Of a stretch of 64,000 nucleotides of DNA, positions 58,781-64,000 are shown in pieces (the stretch's first letter is position 1; every line of letters starts with the position of its first letter). The DNA comes from Sciurus carolinensis (taxonomy: Eukaryota > Chordata > Mammalia > Rodentia > Sciuridae): positions 67,932,648 through 67,996,647 of the forward strand of contig NC_062228.1 in the NCBI RefSeq assembly GCF_902686445.1, in the 5' to 3' direction. A program made the translations under genes and the position numbers. The notes under the pieces were generated by a model. It was given only the letters and a program-made list of their open reading frames with translations, ran no database searches and had not been told where the DNA came from.

Positions 58781-60580
58781 CTTTTCATCACAGACATTTA
58801 AAAACTACCATTCATCAGCAAAAGTCACAGTAAGTTCCAAACTCTAATCCTGGGGTCATTTTCTAACCCAATATTTTTGTGGATACCTGAGGACCAGGAG
58901 GGCAGCAGACCCGGGTGCAAAGTCCTGACCATGAAAAGGAGGGGACATGAGACTGACTCAGCAATGAAGAAGAGCAGGGCTCTTGCACAGACCCAGGTGC
59001 TGCACCCGGGTCATGTCTCCCGGAAACCAGTGCCTGGGCACCATGGACTGGCACAGCATGGTGGCCAACTACCTGAACACCTTTGTTCATCCAAGGGAGT
59101 CTGGGATGTGCCAGGTCACCTGGTAGGCAGGCTAGGTGGCAGTGGTGACCAGGTGATCAGTAGGGCAAGAGGGCCCCAGCGCTAGGGCAGTTAGTGCTGC
59201 TTCTCCTAAGTGGTGACCACATGACTCCTCTGCTGGGTGGCCTTGAGTAGAGCTGGTACTGGTCTCTCTGTGTGTCTGGGGGAACCCAGGGTGACAATGC
59301 CAATCCTGGGATAGCATTCTTCTTCCCTGCACAGCCAATCCCTTTCCTGGCACAGATACCCAGATTCACTGCATCTGCTCAAGTCAATCTCCAAGGTTCT
59401 GCTGCTTCAGGCCTTTGAGTCTCTCACCTGGGCTACCCGATCTCTATCCTGTGACCGCCAGGATTGTGTTTGCAATTCTGTGCATCCTTAGTGACCTTCC
59501 TGCTCCCATCTGATCTTAGTAACTCGAGTCTTGTTTTTCCTTCGATGAGTTTAGAGTTTTGTTCATTTTCTGGATCCTTCAAAACATCTGACATACCCTC
59601 CTGCTGACGATCTATGTTGATTTTCCTTCCACATTTCCTGTGACTTTTCTCTTTACTTCTAACTCAGCCTCGGGTTCAGCTAGATCTTCTTTTTCTAGCT
59701 CCCTAAGGTGGACTGACAGCAGGTTATCTTGACTTCTTTACTCATTTTTACTTGGGCTGCTGCAGATTCAAACTTCCTTCTGATCACTACCTTCAAGTTG
59801 CTCCCACACTTGAATGCATTGCATTTCTGTCTTTGTCTCAAAAGACAATCATCTCACGCTGCTGCCAACTATCGCATCCTAATTGGAAAAACACTCATGA
59901 GAGCAGCTGACAGGGTCACAGCTCCGAGCCTGCCAATGGCCATCAGAAGCTGCATGGGTTCTGTGACACCAGAGTGCAGTGTCATTTCCAGGGATATGGT
60001 TGCAGGGTAACTGGTAACTGCAGAGCTACCGTCTGCATGTGAAATTGAGGGCATCACAAAAAGCACATTGTGTAAAGGGCTTTCAGATGCCAATCAAGGA
60101 TTTATTATAAATCAGGAACTGAGGTGGGGAAGCAATTACTCAGGGTGTACAGTGTAAACGTGCAGGTTTTAGGGAAGTTTGAGAGAGATTCTGAGGTTAG
60201 AATGTGAAGATGAAGCCCAGAACACCCTGTGCTGGAAATTCAGCCACATTGGAAGATATTTGTCTTTAAAATCTGCTTCCTTTTCTTTCTGAGAGACCTG
60301 AAGCAGGCCCTACTTACAGAAAGAGAGATTTAGATAGATGTCATGGTGTGGACATGCACAGCAGGTCACTGGAAGGCTCCCAGGCCAGGGAGGGTGTGGA
60401 GCAAGGTGGATAGGAATCGCTACGCTCTCTCTAGCTCTGGTTCAGCAGGGACTCACCAGGTCCCTTCTCATCTGCTCAGATGTCAGGCTAAGGCTCAGAC
60501 CCTGGGAAACAGATTTGGGTTCCTGGAATTTGGAGGAAGATGTGAGGAACAGTCAGGAGAGAAGACATGCTTTATTTGGA
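58781..60580. other. Intergenic, nothing recognised
   Basis: Short frames only. The stretch at 59010-59110 reads as a short hydrophilic peptide but has no family I can name. Confidence 0.45.
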
Positions 60581-60582
60581 GG

Positions 60583-60785
60583 CAACACCAGCCCCAGCCC
60601 CAACCCAGCCCAGCTCCAGAACCACCACCAATCCCAAACCCAGCTCTATCCACAGCCCAGCCCTGGTTCCAGTCCAACCACAGCCCAGCCCAGCCCCAGC
60701 CCCAATGCTGCCCCAGATCAAGTCCAGCACCATCCCGGTCTAGTCGCAGCCCAGCCCCAGCCCCAGTTTCAGCCCCAACCCTGCC
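60583..60785. repeat. Degenerate (CCCAGC)n minisatellite
   Basis: Repeats of CAGCCCCAGCCCCAACC-type hexamers. Proline/glutamine-rich frames across it on both strands are repeat artefacts. Confidence 0.85.
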
Positions 60786-60789
60786 CCAT

Positions 60790-61594
60790 CCAAAAGTTCT
60801 GGCCACCAGATACTCCCTTCCCTAGAGGCCATAATTTGATTCATGTCTGACCTCATGGTGGCCCCTGTTGCGAGCCCAAAACCCTCTGCTGCTGCTCCAC
60901 TCCACACACAGCCTCACCTGAACCCGTCTTCCCCAGGACTGGGTCTGAAGACTCCCAGCACTTCCTGTCTGACCACTTTCTACCCTTCTATTCTGACCAT
61001 TGTTAGCTCACAGTTGTCCTATGGATGACTCAGCAAGGTCACTCCATCCTGACACGGTGTCCTTCTGACTGATTTCTGCCTGGTCTCTGGGATGGAGGAA
61101 TGCAGTCTCTCATCTGACAGTAAACCCCTGCAGTATCCAATGCTGGCATGGCTTCAGACCCTCCAGGACACTCTGGCCCTTCCACACGCTCTCCAATCCC
61201 ACTTCTTCCTGTTTTCTGTGGGATCTGGCAGTCCGTCCCACCTCTAGGACACTGATCTAGTTGCAGGCCCATGCTGGTTAACCTGTGTCTAAAGAGGAGA
61301 GCTTTGTGGACACCCCAGCCCATGGAAGCTCACCACAACTGCTACCATTCATGTAGCCCAGAACTTAGATCTCTAGCACTGTGATGTTCATTCTCCAAAG
61401 AGACCATGGAGAGAAATTGCATCAGCATCTGCATTATGACTCAGGCACTGCCAGGATCCCAGACTCCTTCACAACCAGTGATGGATGGGGCCTTCTGCAA
61501 TGGGCACATGTCCTGAGGACCTCTTGCTGGGAATATGACACCATCCAGCAACCAGAAGAAACAGGAAATGGAAGGAGGCCAGGAAGCATAACCC
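60790..61594. other. Intergenic, 3' flank of the V1R pseudogene
   Basis: No gene recognised. In V1R sense this is the downstream flank; the equivalent flank of the left copy lies outside the window. Confidence 0.5.
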
Positions 61595-62525
61595 TTAGAG
61601 CTCTCTGACTGTGCCTGGACAGCTTGTCAACTGACAGCAGCAACCAGAGTAGAGCCTGGAAACTGAGGTGTAGTGACTAAGGAGCAGCAAGCGACAGAAG
61701 ACTGGGAAAAATGCGGCCATTGCCACATTGGTGTGGACCAACCACCTCATGGCTCCATCCAGGAGATCCATGTATGTGCTCAAGATGGTGGAGGTTGAGT
61801 ACGAGAGCACAAAGCTGCTCACCAGGGTGAGGATGCTGTGTGTGGCCCTGCTCTCAGGAACAGACCTGGAAGGCAAGGACCTGTGGATGTGCTGGACCCT
61901 CTTCTTGTGCCTGGACAGGATAAACACCATGGAGCCACTGGCCCACATCATGAGTCCCAAACACAGGACATCAATAGGGCTGAATATAATGTAGCAAATT
62001 GTCTCCTGGCACTTCTGACAGCACAATAACCAAAATCCCTCATCCCAGTGAGATTTCTCCCACCCTTATGTCCATCACATTGATGGGAATGTGGGCGTTT
62101 TCCAGCATGTGCAGGACCAAGCACAGGCACAGGGAAGGCCGGATGACCTTGGGGGCTCTGACCTTGAGCTGCGCCCACTTGGAGTTACTGGGGCTGATGG
62201 TGATAACCTGAAAGATACTCAAGAGTTACGTGGAGCCGAGCGATACCCCCCTGGCCACTCTGTGGAAATAGAAGACATGTTTACAAGCGACATCATCTAG
62301 GGAATGATCCAGGTCGAAGGCCGCCATTGTCTGAGGGACTCCTTTACAGAGGAGAGCCATGAAGTTGGCCCAGGCCAGGTTCCTGAGAATTAGATCTGTG
62401 GGCTTCACCCTGTTCCCAGCAAGGTCATTGAGCACAGCACAGCAGAGGAAGGTAGAGTTGTCCAGGATGCCCACTGCAGTCTGGGACAGGAAGGCGAGTC
62501 CAACGGCCAAGTCTCTAGAAGCCAT
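61595..62525 (-). pseudogene. V1R pseudogene, paralogue of the left-edge V1R
   Basis: Reads MASRDLAVGLAFLSQTAVG from 62525 and matches the left-edge receptor nearly throughout. Three lesions: a TAA stop at 62226-62228 where the intact copy has Cys (SPCLL becomes ST-stop-LL at the start of TM3); one C lost from a C-run near 62061-62066, shifting the frame just before the loop 2 glycosylation site NLT; and a 10-bp deletion near 61972-61977 at the start of TM5. After these, the frame from TM5 to the C-terminus is open to a stop at 61595 (ends QLTSCPGTVREL), which also suggests where the intact copy ends. The two small deletions do not restore the frame together with the nonsense codon, so it is dead. 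Confidence 0.95.
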
Positions 62526-64000
62526 CTGTCACATTCCTGGGGAGCATCCCTCACTGCCAGGGTCAGAGGTCCCCTGACACACTCACAGGGTGGTTTTCTT
62601 GGCAGTGTGTGGACCACTGTTCTCCCCAACATCCATAGCCTCTCAGTCACCATGAGGCCTGTCTTTCACAGGAGCTGCCTGGTCCGGTGTGCCCTGCTAT
62701 GTGGATACAGCTGACTTAGTGGGAACCGTGGCAAAAACCCCATCTGCCGCTCTTACCAGGGGCTGACACTTCCCCCAGTGCTGCTGGATAACCCCCAATT
62801 GGAATCTCACTGCAACCCTGAATGAGAGTCCAATCTGGTGAGACCTCCTTCAGGTGAACGTCCCTGTGTCCACAGATGCTGAAGATTTCCCAGTCCTAGC
62901 ACTGCACTGTCCATAGGCCAAGACTTGGCAGAGCCCAGGTTGTCAACTCAAGGAGCACAGTCACCCCTGCACACATGAGGGCAAGTGAAAGTCCCCTCTG
63001 CACACCCTTGTCAATCCGGCATGTGGCAAACATGTCCCTCTTCCATTTTCCTCTGCAGTCTATCTTCTGTTCTGCTCTCCTGCTAATTAATTTCCCATTA
63101 ATCCAACTTAAAGTTGTATAGGCCTATATTATGAGTGCACAAAATGTGAATAAAATCTAAAAATGCCAGAAAAGAGCAAACTTACCTTAATATTGAAATA
63201 TTGGATGATGTAGATGCAATGTGTTAGGATGGCATTAGAAGACCCTTAACCAATTTGTCATGAAATAAAGTATAATTATTAATATCTAGAAAATAGCCAA
63301 CAACATTACATCTGTCCGAACATGCCAGGCACGAAGTGGAGCTCACGTGAATCCTTGTAAGTAGCATGCTTCATATGCAGGTAATGTAATCTCTGCTGTA
63401 CTACTGTTTGCTAACGGACAGGCCAGCAATGGAAGTGACATTTCTGTCAGATACCCAGTCTCCAGGTAAGCCCAGAGGGACCTGGGAGAAATGGGCTTTC
63501 TCTTCTTTGCAAATGCAGCAGCAGGGATGTGGGTGAATTCTGGGAGACATTAGAGAGACCTCATTAGGGCCTACTTAATTGGAACTACAGGTATCTGATC
63601 CTTCTGTGTTTGATGCACATAACTATGAGAAACACCTCCTATTGCTCCTGACTTCTAAGAAAGAAAAACAGCCTCTCACTAGCCACTGGTGCATCAAGTA
63701 GAGACAGAAACTATCACATCCCTCTGAACCCAGAGTCACAGATGTGAATATGCACATCATGAGAATGTCCCTCAGCTCTGTAGATATTGCCCTCGAGATT
63801 CCCTACATTCTGGGATAAGTGACAGTTTCCCACTGAGCAGCCTGAATTTGCTGTGGGAGGGAGGAATGGAGAGCTGGGAAATTCTGAGATGGTCAGGGCC
63901 TTGCTGGGCGGGAACCACAGTCAACTGTGGGCCAGAGCCCAGGAAAAGGACTCAGGGAGCCTCTCACCACAGGTGCCCTCCAGCCTGCCCCAGCCTCAGC
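61630..64000. repeat. Segmental duplication, copy 2
   Basis: Direct-repeat partner of 1-2381. It includes the V1R pseudogene and its 5' flank (62526-64000) and continues past the right edge. Confidence 0.95.

Noticed and set aside
60338..60850. Pro/Gln-rich frames of 160-170 codons
   Set aside because: Produced by the (CCCAGC)n repeat; open in several frames at once.
61595..62026. C-terminal V1R frame as a separate short gene
   Set aside because: It starts in the middle of the receptor and is simply the open 3' part of the pseudogene after its last frameshift.

Overview
This is nuclear DNA from a mammal, most likely a squirrel-family rodent (Sciuridae). That reading rests on the repeats: a tRNA-derived ID SINE (54454-54567), several B1-type and B1-ID composite SINEs, rodent-style L1 elements with inverted 5' ends, and class I and class II endogenous retroviruses (ERVs). 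There are no bacterial features. Nothing was aligned by computer; homologies were read by eye.

The functional genes seen are vomeronasal type 1 receptors (V1R, pheromone-type GPCRs), so this is part of a V1R cluster. One V1R lies on the minus strand at the left edge (1-907). It is open for all 302 visible codons and its C-terminus runs off the window. A close paralogue of it and its 5' flank returns at 61595-64000 as a direct repeat about 61.6 kb away, but that copy is dead (one nonsense codon, a 1-bp and a 10-bp deletion). A second intact V1R, 301 codons, is on the plus strand at 47594-48499 with a good 3' splice site just upstream and a poly(A) signal downstream. A 74-bp minisatellite of about 12 units ends roughly 250 bp before its start codon.

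Layout: 1-2381 V1R and 5' flank; 2382-9790 mostly unrecognised with an ERV fragment and an old L1 piece; 9800-30590 a tandem duplication (unit A 9960-27690, unit B 27740-30590) derived partly from V1R 5' flank. Unit A is swollen by nested insertions: an old MaLR-like LTR split by a class I ERV (11008-16164), then an L1 (17264-26103) carrying an IAP-like class II ERV (21369-24987). 31427-40386 is a second, related class I ERV on the minus strand with 5-bp target duplications, itself split by a twin-primed L1 (35029-38168). 41275-42704 is a dead MORC3 retrocopy that runs into a 30-bp minisatellite. 43400-61594 holds the second V1R, SINEs, an old inverted L1 and long unrecognised stretches.

Apart from the two intact V1Rs everything recognised is decayed. 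The most unusual pattern is that the two class I ERVs share a tRNA-Phe-like primer site, a decayed gag and an AT-rich core with no visible pol, as a non-autonomous LTR retrotransposon family would.
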